The notes: a model not told the origin generated them from the letters alone. Shown: positions 26,530 through 35,728, counted from the stretch's first letter. The stretch: 64,000 nucleotides of DNA from Bombiscardovia nodaiensis (GCA_033127725.1 AP026798.1:1550001-1614000); one strand, 5' to 3'. Numbers and translations are program-made.

Positions 26530-27201
26530 TTAAGCATGGGTAGGCAGCTTAGGGTGATGGCTGTCGCCCGGGCCGGTAGAAGCGCCAGTATCCAGGCCGC
26601 CGGCGCGCAAGAAGAGCCAGGCTTGGACCTTGAATACGAGTGGGGCAGCAAACAAGAGCCACAGGACCCAGATCTGAGGAAGGAGTAAGGGCAGCGCGGC
26701 TACGACGATGAGGACGATGACCATGCCAGCGGATTCCAAGACCCGGCTCAGGCCCAGGGTGAGCGCCTGCCGCAGGAGCGCGCCCGTCTGAGCCGGAGCG
26801 TAGGCCATGAGCGCAAAGATGTGGACGAAGACCAGGAGCGAGCAGGCCACCAAGAGCACTACCGGCAGAAGGGCGGGCTGGGAGCCGCTCGTCAGTTCTG
26901 CCAGCAGAAAATAGGCACCGACCAGAAGGCCCAGCCAAGCCAGCATCAGGAGCCACACGATTATCGCCTGGGCGCAGCAAGCCTTGTAAGCCTTCCAAAA
27001 GCGCCGGGGCATGGGAATATCGCCCTGCTCCCGTTGCTCGAAAATGACACGGAAACCAGCGCAAGTGCTGGCCCCAATGGTCACTATCGGCAGCGAGCCC
27101 ACAATGAAAAGGAGGTTCAACTCCATCTGCCGCCAAATCCAGTCGAGCGTCTTGTAGAGTCGGCCGTCGAGGGAAAACCATGACTTCATAGGGCGCCCCA
27201 T
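26530..27201 (-). CDS. YesL-like DUF624 membrane protein
   Basis: A 223-residue protein with about five membrane helices. The N-terminal LDWIWRQMELNLLFIVGSLPIVTIGAS-type segment is typical of DUF624/YesL proteins, which almost always sit in carbohydrate ABC transporter operons of the YtcQ/LplB type. Their exact function is unknown. The start codon overlaps the GH30 stop (TGATG), which implies translational coupling. An alternative start is Met5. Confidence 0.85.
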   Translation of the reverse strand: MGRPMKSWFSLDGRLYKTLDWIWRQMELNLLFIVGSLPIVTIGASTCAGFRVIFEQREQGDIPMPRRFWKAYKACCAQAIIVWLLMLAWLGLLVGAYFLLAELTSGSQPALLPVVLLVACSLLVFVHIFALMAYAPAQTGALLRQALTLGLSRVLESAGMVIVLIVVAALPLLLPQIWVLWLLFAAPLVFKVQAWLFLRAGGLDTGASTGPGDSHHPKLPTHA

Positions 27202-28544
27202 CAGGCCCGAGCAGCAATCGTGGCTGCTGAATGCGGCTCCATCGTAAGCCCTACGACCTCCTCGCCTAGGCTGGGAAAGCTCACTTTGACCTCCCTGCGC
27301 TCTGAGTCATTGAAGACCACAACTACTTGACTATGGTCTTCATTCTCGAAAGCCACCGCCTTCGTACCCGCTGACTCGCTTACTCCTATACGCTGAGCGC
27401 CGGGCCGCACATACTCGCTAAAGTGCGCTAATCCATAGTAGTCCAAGCTGTACTGGGCCGTGCCCTCGCTCTGGTTCACATCCACCAAACCCCGGCAGGT
27501 GGACTGCCCGAAGCCAGGAACCACAGGACCCTTATCCTCATCCAGGGCAATATTCCACAGGATGAGCGTCTTGGAGCCCTCCTGAAGAATCTCTATGCCC
27601 GTGCGCATAAGGTTGGAAAAGGCGGGCTCAAAAGCTGGAATCCAGTCTCCCCCAGAGCCCTCGGTGAAGTACTGGTCGCTGCCGGGCTTGCACAGGCTCA
27701 AGCGGCTCTGGCTGACCGGCCGACCTCCGTACCAGTGCCAGGCAATGCCGTCAAAATCTTGCCCGGCCTGGTCCAGCAAGTCCAAGGGGTAATCGATGCG
27801 GTCCCAGTTGTGGTCGTATCCCAAAATCAGCGTATCGAGCCCAGCCGAGCGTAGGGCCGGACGCAGGAAGTCGTGGACAAACAGGGCCTCCTGGTCCGCT
27901 GGCAGGAAGCAGCCCGGGTAGTTGAGCGGCACGAACAGGGGCTCATTTTGAACGGTGAACGCATAGACCGGCAGACCCGCAGCCTCGTACTCCTGCGCAA
28001 AACGAACAAAATACTGGGCGTAAACCGGGTAGCAGTCCACCCGCAGACTCCCCGTGACCATCGAGTCGCTGGTCTTCATCCACCCGGGCGGGCTCCATGG
28101 GGAGGCAATGAGCTTTAATCGCGGGTTGAGCTCCATGGCCTGCTTGGTCAGGGGCACTATGCTTTCCAGGTCGTGCTCGATGGAGAAGTGGAGCAAGCTC
28201 ATGTCGTCCTGGCCCAAGGGCGTGTCGTCGTAGCTGTAGATGCTGCGGGCATAGTCACAGGCCCCCATGGGGTTGCGCAGGAGGGAGAGACCGATGCCCT
28301 GGTCGGGGTCGAAAAGGTCGCGCATGACGCGAGCGCGGGTCGCTTCATCCAGCCGCTGGTCCACCAAGTAAGCGGCCGAGTCAGTGAAGGAAGCGCCGAA
28401 TCCGTCCACTATTTGGTAGCGGCTCTGGGCGTCCACCCGCAGGCGGGCTACCGGCCCTGAGCCTGAGGCTACCTTCAAAGAGTCGGCAGGTAGTTTCTGA
28501 CAGAGCCGGTCAGGGCCGTCGCTATACAGAGCGTTCACCAGCAT
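27201..28544 (-). CDS. Glycoside hydrolase family 30
   Basis: A 447-residue enzyme without signal peptide, hence cytoplasmic. The GH30 pattern is clear: VDGFGASFTDSAAYL (about 47-61), SPWSPPGWMKTSDSM, the acid/base Glu201 in FTVQNEPLF and the nucleophile Glu295 in YFTEGSGGD. A C-terminal beta-sandwich completes the fold. GH30 members act on glucosylceramide-like glucosides, beta-1,6-glucan, beta-1,6-galactan or xylan. With the GH3 gene and an oligosaccharide ABC importer in the same locus, hydrolysis of an imported beta-linked oligosaccharide is most likely. The linkage is not determined. Confidence 0.88.
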   Translation of the reverse strand: MLVNALYSDGPDRLCQKLPADSLKVASGSGPVARLRVDAQSRYQIVDGFGASFTDSAAYLVDQRLDEATRARVMRDLFDPDQGIGLSLLRNPMGACDYARSIYSYDDTPLGQDDMSLLHFSIEHDLESIVPLTKQAMELNPRLKLIASPWSPPGWMKTSDSMVTGSLRVDCYPVYAQYFVRFAQEYEAAGLPVYAFTVQNEPLFVPLNYPGCFLPADQEALFVHDFLRPALRSAGLDTLILGYDHNWDRIDYPLDLLDQAGQDFDGIAWHWYGGRPVSQSRLSLCKPGSDQYFTEGSGGDWIPAFEPAFSNLMRTGIEILQEGSKTLILWNIALDEDKGPVVPGFGQSTCRGLVDVNQSEGTAQYSLDYYGLAHFSEYVRPGAQRIGVSESAGTKAVAFENEDHSQVVVVFNDSERREVKVSFPSLGEEVVGLTMEPHSAATIAARA

Positions 28545-28569
28545 GGTCTCTTCCCTTTCTTCTGGCCGT

Positions 28570-30201
28570 TTACAAGCCTAGACGCTTGCGGTTATCTTGA
28601 ATCTTCTGGTTGCGGATGACGTTAATTTCGTCAATGCGGTTACTGCCTAAGAAGTCGCGATAGTCTTTCAGGACCTGGTCGAAGTCCTGCTGGGAGCCAC
28701 TGCGCATCAGGGAGACCAGTGTGGTGGCCCACTTGGTGCTGATGGCCGAATTCGCGCGAGCCTGGAGGGTGCCCACATCTGGGTCTACGTTCTCCGTATC
28801 GTACTGGGTGGTCAGATAGGGCTGTCCAAAGGCCTGAATTTGTTTGACCGCATCCGCAAAGGAATCAGGGTTCAGGGCCTTGTACTTGTCGTGACCAAAG
28901 AGCACGAATTCTCCAATCCGGTAGTCGTTTTGCCAGGATTTCGAATTATTCAATCGAATATCGTTGGCCTTGGCCGTCCACCGTACTGTCCCGTCCGACC
29001 GAGTCTCATAGGTGTCGCCCTCGATGCCGAAGTTGACCAGCATCTGCCCGTAGTCGCTGAGCAGGTAGGTAAAGGCTTGGATAGCTTTTGAGGGATTGCG
29101 GCACTGCTTGCTAATGAAGCTGACTGTCCAGCCACTCAGACCCGTTTCAGTGAGCGTAGGCTTAAGGCCCTTGGAAGAGCGGATGCCGTCCACCGCTACA
29201 TACTGCTTGTCGGGGTTTTTAGAGGCCCAAGTTTGGATGGGCACGCTCTGGTTGACCAGGCTTTTGATCAGTATGCTGGCGTACTTGCCGGTGGAGAGCT
29301 TCTCCTTAAAGGCATCGTTGTCATCCGCAAAGGAGTCGTCGGAGATGCCCCCGCTGGCGTGAACCTGGCGGAAGGTGTTCAGCCAGTCCAAATACTCCCG
29401 GTCGAGCCTGCGGTCGTAGTACTGGTGTCCGGCGCTTTCCGTGGGGACACCGAGCATGTTTTGCAGGGCGTCATCCATGGACCCGTTGCCCCCGTTGAAC
29501 TCGTTGAAACCAAAGGGCACCAGATCGGGAAAATGCTCTTTAATGGCTTTCATGCCAGCCATGAAACCTTCGCGGGTGGTGAAGTCCTGGGGGCCGATGG
29601 CATCGAGCACATCCTTGCGAATGATGAAGCCGGTGGAGGCGTGGATGGCCCCGGACTTGTAGTCCTGACTGGTGTTGGAGTAGGAAGGATAGCCGTAGAC
29701 CTTGCCATCCTTGAGCCGGTACCAGTCCAGGGTCTGCTTGCTAGCGACCTTGGTGAAGTACGGATCATACTTCTTAGCCAAGTCCTCCAGGGGATAGGCC
29801 CAGTTGTTGGCCGATTTGACCACCCGGGAGTTGGCATCCAAGACGGTGACCACGTCGGGCAAGTCGCCGCCAGCAAAGTAGGTGTTGAGCTTACTGTCGT
29901 CGCCGGTGACGAACTCAATGTCCAGGTTCAAATCCTTCTTCACCTGCTTAGTTACCATGTCCTTGCCCCAGGACTTGTTCCACCAGTCGGCATTGACGTA
30001 CCACAGCAGCTTGTTGTCCTTGCGTTTATCGCTCTTCCAGGCGGGCTGGTCGGCTTTGGCCTGGTAGGTCGCAGCAGGCAGGGCCGAGACCGTGTTCTTG
30101 GTGTAGGCATTGTCCACACCACAGGCCGTCAGCGTCGTCAGCGCGACCAGAGCAGCCAGCGCTGCCGGTAAGAGCTTACGAGAGGCTCGTTTGACACTCA
30201 T
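28570..30201 (-). CDS. Sugar ABC transporter substrate-binding lipoprotein (YtcQ/LipO type)
   Basis: A 543-residue extracytoplasmic solute-binding protein. The signal peptide ends in the lipobox LTAC with lipidated Cys27. The size and features (LPDVVTVLD, GKVYGYPSYS, KAIQAFTYLLSDYGQM) fit the large family-1 binding proteins of the YtcQ/LipO group, which bind complex oligosaccharides. It is followed downstream by GH30 (25 nt after its stop) and preceded by the two permease genes, in one apparent operon. Confidence 0.9.
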   Translation of the reverse strand: MSVKRASRKLLPAALAALVALTTLTACGVDNAYTKNTVSALPAATYQAKADQPAWKSDKRKDNKLLWYVNADWWNKSWGKDMVTKQVKKDLNLDIEFVTGDDSKLNTYFAGGDLPDVVTVLDANSRVVKSANNWAYPLEDLAKKYDPYFTKVASKQTLDWYRLKDGKVYGYPSYSNTSQDYKSGAIHASTGFIIRKDVLDAIGPQDFTTREGFMAGMKAIKEHFPDLVPFGFNEFNGGNGSMDDALQNMLGVPTESAGHQYYDRRLDREYLDWLNTFRQVHASGGISDDSFADDNDAFKEKLSTGKYASILIKSLVNQSVPIQTWASKNPDKQYVAVDGIRSSKGLKPTLTETGLSGWTVSFISKQCRNPSKAIQAFTYLLSDYGQMLVNFGIEGDTYETRSDGTVRWTAKANDIRLNNSKSWQNDYRIGEFVLFGHDKYKALNPDSFADAVKQIQAFGQPYLTTQYDTENVDPDVGTLQARANSAISTKWATTLVSLMRSGSQQDFDQVLKDYRDFLGSNRIDEINVIRNQKIQDNRKRLGL

Positions 30202-30243
30202 AATATACTCCTTAAGTCACAATACACGTTGGTTTGGGGCCCC

Positions 30244-31149
30244 TCAGCCCTTGATGGCTCCCGCGAGAGAGCCGCTGACGAAGTAGCGCTGCACGAAGGG
30301 GTAGAGCACTAGAATCGGCAGGATCGTAATGATGATGGTGGAGAGTCGCACTCCCCTGGTAGTGGTGTCGAGCACCACCTGGCCAATGTTGCCGCCATTG
30401 GAGGAGGCAGCCTGCGAGCGCGCAATAATGTCATACAAACGCATTTGCAGGGGGTAGAGCGATTCGTTATTGATGTAGAGCTTGGTGGTCATGAAGTCGT
30501 TCCACTGCGCCACGCCGTGGAAGAGGCCGATAGTGGCCAGGCCGGGCATGGAGAGCGGCAGGACGATCGAGCCGAAAATGCGCCATTCGTTGGCACCGTC
30601 GAGCTTGGCAGATTCAACCAGCTCGTCGGGCACCTGCCGGAAGAAGTTCATCAAAATAATCACATCGTAGTAGCTGAAGAGGGCCGGGATGATGTAGACC
30701 CAGAAGGAGTTAAGCAGACCCAGGGACTTGATAAGCAGGAAGGTGGGAATCATGCCACCAGAGAAGAACATGGTGGTAATGCCCATAGCCGAATAGAGCT
30801 TGCGGCCCTTCAAATACGCCTTGCTCATGGGGTAGGCGAAGAGCGCGCAGAAGAGGGTGTGGAAGATGACGCCGACGCCGGTCTTAGCCACGGAGATGAA
30901 GAGCGCGTTCCACATGCCGCTGTCGGCGAGCACGGACTTGTAGTTGTCCAGGGAGAACTGCTTGGGCCAGAAGACTACGCCCTCGCCCAGGGAACCCGAC
31001 GAGGAGAAGGAGGAAATCACAATGTTCCAGACTGGCACCACAATCAGTAGGGTAAAGAGGACTAAGAGGGTGCAGTTGACGGCCGTGAAGACCGGGGAAG
31101 AATGCCGTATGCGCTTGGAGGCTACGGCTGGTGCGGATATAGCTGACAT
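30244..31149 (-). CDS. Carbohydrate ABC transporter permease (YtcP/LplC type)
   Basis: A 301-residue MalG-like inner-membrane subunit with six membrane helices. The EAA loop motif, which contacts the ATPase, is ELVESAKLDGANEWRIFGSI (about 175-195). It pairs with the permease encoded just upstream (11-nt gap) and the binding lipoprotein downstream. No ATPase is encoded in the locus. Confidence 0.92.
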   Translation of the reverse strand: MSAISAPAVASKRIRHSSPVFTAVNCTLLVLFTLLIVVPVWNIVISSFSSSGSLGEGVVFWPKQFSLDNYKSVLADSGMWNALFISVAKTGVGVIFHTLFCALFAYPMSKAYLKGRKLYSAMGITTMFFSGGMIPTFLLIKSLGLLNSFWVYIIPALFSYYDVIILMNFFRQVPDELVESAKLDGANEWRIFGSIVLPLSMPGLATIGLFHGVAQWNDFMTTKLYINNESLYPLQMRLYDIIARSQAASSNGGNIGQVVLDTTTRGVRLSTIIITILPILVLYPFVQRYFVSGSLAGAIKG

Positions 31150-31160
31150 GCGAGCGCTCC

Positions 31161-32108
31161 TTACAGCACAGACTGGTTGTCGTTGATTTTCTTGCTCAAA
31201 AGGTTGGTCGCCACGAGCAAGATGACGGAGATAATCGAGACGCCTAGACCGACGGCGGTGGCGTATGAGAAGTCACCTTGGGTTAGGCCCATGCGGTAGA
31301 CGTAGGAGTTGATGACCTCGGCCTTGGGCTGGTTCTGCGAGTTCATGAGTACCAAGGTCTGGTCCAGGTTGGAGCCGAACAGGCCCGAGACCGACAGGAT
31401 CAGGTTCAGGGTAATCATGCCCCTCAACTCGGGCAGGGTGATGTGCCAGATACGCTGGATTTTCGAGGCACCGTCCATCTCGGCGGCCTCGTAGAGCGTG
31501 GGGTCGATGCCGGCCATCACAGCTAGGTAGAGGATGGTGCCCCAGCCCGCTTCCTTCCACACGTCGGATAGGGAGGCGATACCCCAGTATTTGTTGGCTT
31601 CCAGCAGGTAGTTCATATTCGAATGAATGCCCACAAAGGAGAGAAGCTGGTTAAGCAAACCGTTGGAAGAGAGCCAGCTGATGAGCATACCGCCCAAGAT
31701 GATCCACGAGAAGAAGTGGGGCAGGTAGGTCAGGGTCTGCACAATTTTTTTGAAGGGGCCCCAAGGCACCTCATAAATCATCACAGCCAGAAGAATGGGC
31801 AGAATAAAGCCGAGCGAGAGCTTAATCACGCTGATGCCGACCGTGTTCCAGACCGAATCCCAAAAGTACTTATCGGTCAAAATAATGCGGAAATTGTCCC
31901 AGCCTACCCAGGGCGCGTCGCCGATAGTGTCGACCACGGTGTAGTTTTTGAAGGCGAGGACCAGCCCGTAAATAGGGATGAAATTGAAGATAATCATAAA
32001 AATGATGCCCGGAAGCACCATCAGCTGCAGCTGCCACTGGTAGGCAAAGCGGCTCCACCATTGAGACAGACGCTGGCCCATGGGCACTTTTAACCCTACG
32101 GAGTTCAT
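31161..32108 (-). CDS. Carbohydrate ABC transporter permease (LplB/YteP type)
   Basis: The first gene of the operon, a 315-residue MalF-like subunit with about six membrane helices. The EAA motif is around LYEAAEMDGASKIQRIWHIT. A longer open frame reaches 32216, but AAAGGAG on the minus strand positions initiation at the ATG at 32108. The promoter with its operator lies about 110 nt upstream (32221-32249). Together with the second permease it would form the channel of an oligosaccharide importer powered by a shared ATPase elsewhere in the genome. Confidence 0.92.
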   Translation of the reverse strand: MNSVGLKVPMGQRLSQWWSRFAYQWQLQLMVLPGIIFMIIFNFIPIYGLVLAFKNYTVVDTIGDAPWVGWDNFRIILTDKYFWDSVWNTVGISVIKLSLGFILPILLAVMIYEVPWGPFKKIVQTLTYLPHFFSWIILGGMLISWLSSNGLLNQLLSFVGIHSNMNYLLEANKYWGIASLSDVWKEAGWGTILYLAVMAGIDPTLYEAAEMDGASKIQRIWHITLPELRGMITLNLILSVSGLFGSNLDQTLVLMNSQNQPKAEVINSYVYRMGLTQGDFSYATAVGLGVSIISVILLVATNLLSKKINDNQSVL

Positions 32109-32220
32109 ATTTGCGTTCACTCCTTTCACCACGAAACAAAAAGTCGACAAGGAAGATGCCGCTGTGCATCCAATTGGCTCTTCATTAAGCCCGACTTTTC
32201 TCTCTTTGAAAGACACTTAC

Positions 32221-32249
32221 AATCTAACTCATCAGTAAGTAATTGTCAA
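32221..32249 (-). promoter_or_regulatory. Promoter of the ABC/GH30 operon with overlapping operator
   Basis: On the minus strand TTGACA (32249-32244), a 17-bp spacer and TAGATT (32226-32221) form a near-consensus sigma-70-type promoter. The spacer is filled by the site TAACTCATCAGTAAGTAAT (plus strand 32225-32243), which matches 16 of 19 bases of the site in the GH3 promoter. Repressor binding here would block RNA polymerase directly. Confidence 0.75.
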
Positions 32250-32345
32250 GGCGGATATTGACAGCAATATCGCCTATAAATGGCTCTATAAAGCCCTTTA
32301 TGCAAGGAAATGAACGAATGAGAACAAAAACTAACAAGTAAACAT

Positions 32346-32365
32346 TACCTACTCTCTAGTAAGTA
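32346..32365. promoter_or_regulatory. Third operator-like inverted repeat in the 323-nt gap
   Basis: TACCTACT (32346-32353) and AGTAAGTA (32358-32365) form an 8-bp inverted repeat with one mismatch. The right half matches the AGTAAGTA half of the operator in the ABC promoter. It could be an auxiliary operator. The rest of the 32109-32431 gap shows only AT-rich sequence and the promoter. Confidence 0.4.
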
Positions 32366-32431
32366 TCGTATTCACGCTTTTTGGCGCAAACCCAGCGTAC
32401 TGCCGGGCCTGCGCTCAAGCAGATAGGTTAC

Positions 32432-34756
32432 TTATTCAAGCACTTGAAAGCGGGCACAGGTAAGGTCCTCGGACCGAGAAGAATGCCCGACTTGCAGATC
32501 GAATTCGCCAGGCTCTATCCGGCGGTTGCCCTCAGCATCGACAAGTGAACAGGCACTAACTGGCAGGTCAATGTGCACCGTCCTACTCTCCCCTGGCTCT
32601 AAGGTCACGCGCCGGAAGGCCTTGAGCTCATGCTCCGCCCAAGTCACCGATGTGACGAGGTCACTCACATAGGCCTGCACCACTTCTGTTCCCCGCCGGT
32701 TGCCGGTATTGGTCAGTCGAATGCTGGCGTGCAAGGTATCACCCACCCTCAGCGTTTGGGCACCCTCAATTTCCAGCTCCCCGTAGGCGAAGCTGGTGTA
32801 AGACAACCCCTCACCAAAAGCGAAAGCCGGGTCCTGTGTCAGGTCTGCGTAGCGATTGCCGTGCTGCCCGCGAATCTGGTTGTAGTAGACCGGCAGCTGG
32901 CCCGCGTGCCTGGGGAAGGTAATGGGTAGGCGGCCGCAGGGTTCGCTGGAGCCGAAGAGTATCTCCGCCAGCGCCTGGCCGCCCTTCATGCCGGGGTTGG
33001 GGGCCCAAATCAGGGCGCTCGCCTCCAGGGCCGCTTGGGGCAGTACCTGCGGTTTGGAAGCCATGAGCACCACAATCAGCGGCTTGCCCTCGGCCTGGCA
33101 GACCTGACTCAAAGCCTTCAAAAGCTCCTGCTGGCCGCCCTGGAGCTCCAGCGTGGCCGTGGACCGGCCCTCCCCCACGAGCGCGATGTGATCGCCGACT
33201 GCGGCGACAACCACGTCCGCCTGCCTGGCCTGCGCAAGCGCCTGCTCAATCATGCCAGCGTCCACCTGGGCGGGCACCGCAATCTTGGGCCTCGGCTGGC
33301 CGTCCGGGAAAGTCTCACCCTCCGGGTCGGGCACCAGACGGACGATGTCGGCCCCGCGCGCATAGGTGACTTGCCAACCTTCGGGAGCCTGCCCCCGCAA
33401 GCCGTCCAGCAGGGTCGTAATCATCTGCCGGGGCTGCCCGTCTTGCATCCAGGAAACCTGCCCTGAGCTGCCGGCCCAGTCTCCCAGCTGGCCTTGTGCG
33501 TCATCGGCCAGGGGGCCCACCACCGCTATAGTACGGGCGGGTTGGCTAGCCTCCTGTGCCGGGCTCTGCAGAAGCGGCAGGCTGCCGTCGTTGGTCAGCA
33601 AAACGGCGGATTCACGGGCCAACTCCAGGTTGAGCTCCTGGTGTTCCTGGCTGCCGACCACGCGCTCAATGCGCTCCTTGTTGGGCAAGCGCGGGTTCTC
33701 GAAGAGCCCTAGACGGAACTTGACGCCCAAGACGCGGCTGACGGCCTGGTCAATCAGGCTCTCGCTCAGTGTCCCTTGCTGTACGGCCGCTAGAGCGCCC
33801 TCATAGAAGGACGGCGTGGTCATAATTAGGTCGTTGCCCGCCTTCACCGCGTCGGCCGCAGCCTGGGTTATATCGGCCTTAATGTGCTGCTCCCAGACCG
33901 ATCGGCCCACGTTGTCCCAGTCGGTGACCAACATGCCCCGATAGCCCCACTGGCCGCGCAGCACGTCGCTCAAGAGCCAGCTGTTGAAGGTGACGGGTAC
34001 GCCGTCTATGGCCTCGTAGCCCAGCATGAAGGAGCCGCAGCCCTCGCTCGCCACCCGTTCGAAGGGCGGCAGGAACCAGGAGAGCAACTTGCGGTGGGAG
34101 AGGTCGGCCTCGGAGGCGTCGCGGCCGCCTTGGGTCTCCGAATAGCCCGCAAAGTGCTTGGCGCAGGCCAAAATCGCGTCGGGAGCCAGGCTCTGCCCCA
34201 CTTTCGCGCCGCCCTGGTAGCCGCGCACCATGGCCGAAGCGAGCTCGCCGATGAGCGTCGGGTCTTCACCAAAGGTCTCATCCACCCTCCCCCAGCGGGG
34301 GTCCCGGGCTATGCACAGCACCGGCGAGAAGGTCCAATGCAGGCCGGTTGCCGCCACCTCTTGAGCAGTGGCCCTGGCCGCAGCCTCAACTTTGGCTGGG
34401 TCCCAGGAGTTCGCCATACCCAGCTGGGTGGGGAAAATTGTGGCACCAGGCCAGAAGGAGTAGCCGTGAATGCAGTCGTCGCCCACGATGAGCGGAATGC
34501 CCAGGCGGGTGCGTTGGCAGGCCATCTCCATGGCTGCGGGCAAGTCGCTGGGGCTGGTGTGCAAAATGGAGCCGACGTGCTTGTCGAGGATGAGCTCGCT
34601 CAAATTGCCGCCTCGCGCGTCCAGCTGCATCATCTGCCCGACTTTTTCCTCCAGGGTCATCCGCCCCAGGAGGTCGCCCACGCGAGCATCGATGCCCGCT
34701 GCCGGGTCTTGATAGGTGTAGGTGCCTTGTTCAGTTCTGGCCGCGTTTGTAGTCAT
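32432..34756 (-). CDS. Glycoside hydrolase family 3 (beta-glucosidase-like)
   Basis: A 774-residue GH3 enzyme with the three-domain plan of BglX: TIM barrel, alpha/beta sandwich and C-terminal fibronectin-III-like domain. The nucleophile Asp lies in MLVTDWDNVGRS near residue 280, and the substrate motif CAKHFAGYSETQGGRD lies near residue 200. There is no signal peptide, so it acts on imported sugars. A ribosome site GAGGAG precedes the ATG. It is transcribed from its own promoter, which carries the same operator as the ABC operon, so the two units are probably induced together to release glucose or xylose from beta-linked oligosaccharides. Sugar specificity is uncertain. Confidence 0.92.
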   Translation of the reverse strand: MTTNAARTEQGTYTYQDPAAGIDARVGDLLGRMTLEEKVGQMMQLDARGGNLSELILDKHVGSILHTSPSDLPAAMEMACQRTRLGIPLIVGDDCIHGYSFWPGATIFPTQLGMANSWDPAKVEAAARATAQEVAATGLHWTFSPVLCIARDPRWGRVDETFGEDPTLIGELASAMVRGYQGGAKVGQSLAPDAILACAKHFAGYSETQGGRDASEADLSHRKLLSWFLPPFERVASEGCGSFMLGYEAIDGVPVTFNSWLLSDVLRGQWGYRGMLVTDWDNVGRSVWEQHIKADITQAAADAVKAGNDLIMTTPSFYEGALAAVQQGTLSESLIDQAVSRVLGVKFRLGLFENPRLPNKERIERVVGSQEHQELNLELARESAVLLTNDGSLPLLQSPAQEASQPARTIAVVGPLADDAQGQLGDWAGSSGQVSWMQDGQPRQMITTLLDGLRGQAPEGWQVTYARGADIVRLVPDPEGETFPDGQPRPKIAVPAQVDAGMIEQALAQARQADVVVAAVGDHIALVGEGRSTATLELQGGQQELLKALSQVCQAEGKPLIVVLMASKPQVLPQAALEASALIWAPNPGMKGGQALAEILFGSSEPCGRLPITFPRHAGQLPVYYNQIRGQHGNRYADLTQDPAFAFGEGLSYTSFAYGELEIEGAQTLRVGDTLHASIRLTNTGNRRGTEVVQAYVSDLVTSVTWAEHELKAFRRVTLEPGESRTVHIDLPVSACSLVDAEGNRRIEPGEFDLQVGHSSRSEDLTCARFQVLE

Positions 34757-34815
34757 GATTCCCGCTCCTCGCTCTGTTCGCTACCCCGTCGCCTCTAACG
34801 TAGCCTCACCAGTCA

Positions 34816-34845
34816 ATACTAACTGACCAGTCAGTAATATTTCAA
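34816..34845 (-). promoter_or_regulatory. GH3 promoter with operator in the spacer
   Basis: On the minus strand TTGAAA (34845-34840), an 18-bp spacer and TAGTAT (34821-34816). The operator-like site TAACTGACCAGTCAGTAAT occupies 34820-34838, almost exactly the spacer, and contains the dyad ACTGAC-CA-GTCAGT. The arrangement mirrors that of the ABC operon promoter. Confidence 0.7.
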
Positions 34846-34937
34846 CCCGCTCCCGTGCGTGTCTAACAGATTTAGCACTTGCGCTGACACTCAGTCTTGC
34901 GCTTGGCTGATAGCCAGGCCCAGGGCTGCATACTAAA

Positions 34938-34962
34938 GACTAGCCCTGGGTCAGGGCTAGTC
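34938..34962. repeat. 11-bp perfect hairpin in a gene-poor stretch
   Basis: GACTAGCCCTG (34938-34948), a GGT loop and CAGGGCTAGTC (34952-34962). It lies upstream of the GH3 promoter and before a pseudogene. There is no U run after the plus-strand stem, so it may be a terminator remnant or a cruciform-prone element. The surrounding 34850-35300 stretch holds no gene that can be supported. Confidence 0.45.
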
Positions 34963-35317
34963 GCTGCCCCTGCGACCGTCAGGAGTGAGCAGAAATCGAC
35001 CCCCATACAGTGGCAGAGATCGTTAATCGCCATTTGCAGCACTGAACTCGGCAGATGCTTACTATGATGGGTAGTACAAGTTACGTCGATAGACCACGAC
35101 TTGAAGTTGACGCCCCTGTGCGCAGAGGGCGTAAGGACGGCCACAGACCTGCTGGACAGGCTCCGGCCTTACGCTTTCCACGCCGCGCAATCTTGACCAT
35201 AGGAGCTTTGAGAACTGCGCAGTAACGCTGGAAGCAATAATCAATGGGTAAGCTGGGAGTGAGTTGGCTGGTAAGGTGTAACGCACTCTGGCATAGCGAG
35301 TGAAGGGAGGCACAGAC

Positions 35318-35728
35318 ATGAAGTACGTGAGCGGCTTGCAGGCACTCAACCTCGGCGACCGGCGGGAAACGCCGGGCGACTGGCACCATGGGGCGATGGA
35401 TTGGAACAACCTGTACCTGCTCGACACTGCCACCTCCCCCTTCGACTCATAAGGGATTGATCTGCAGCAAGTTCCCAAGCACGGCATTATGCCCGTAGCT
35501 TCGCACGTACGCGCCTGCCTGGATTTAATTGAGCAAGGCTTTTTTGCAGACGCACAAGGCATGCGAGACAATTTCATCAGCAACGATGCCTTCGACCAAG
35601 TCGTTATGGATCACATCTGGCTGCTGAGAAACCGCTCAAACTGGCCGCAAATCAGCAATTTCATGGGTCACGAATACCTAGGAAAATGGCTGGACTACGC
35701 GCTCTCTCACCAAGAAAAGGTGGAGTAA
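35318..35728 (+). pseudogene. Small hypothetical protein gene broken by an in-frame TAA
   Basis: A GGGAGG ribosome site at 35305-35310 precedes the ATG at 35318. The frame runs 44 codons (MKYVSGLQALNL...GDWHHGAMDW) to a TAA at 35450-35452, then continues open in the same frame to a stop at 35726-35728. Read through, it would encode about 136 residues, and the second part (residues 46 on, with VASHVRACLDLIEQG) looks like genuine coding sequence. I have a weak memory of intact homologues starting with similar YVSG..ALNL / GDWH motifs in Firmicutes and bifidobacteria, but I cannot name a function. Most likely a nonsense-inactivated gene. Confidence 0.6.

Noticed and set aside
35062..35583. 173-codon open frame on the minus strand in the gene-poor stretch
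   Set aside because: It overlaps the sense-strand pseudogene, which has a ribosome site; no domain or signal can be recognised in the minus-strand product.
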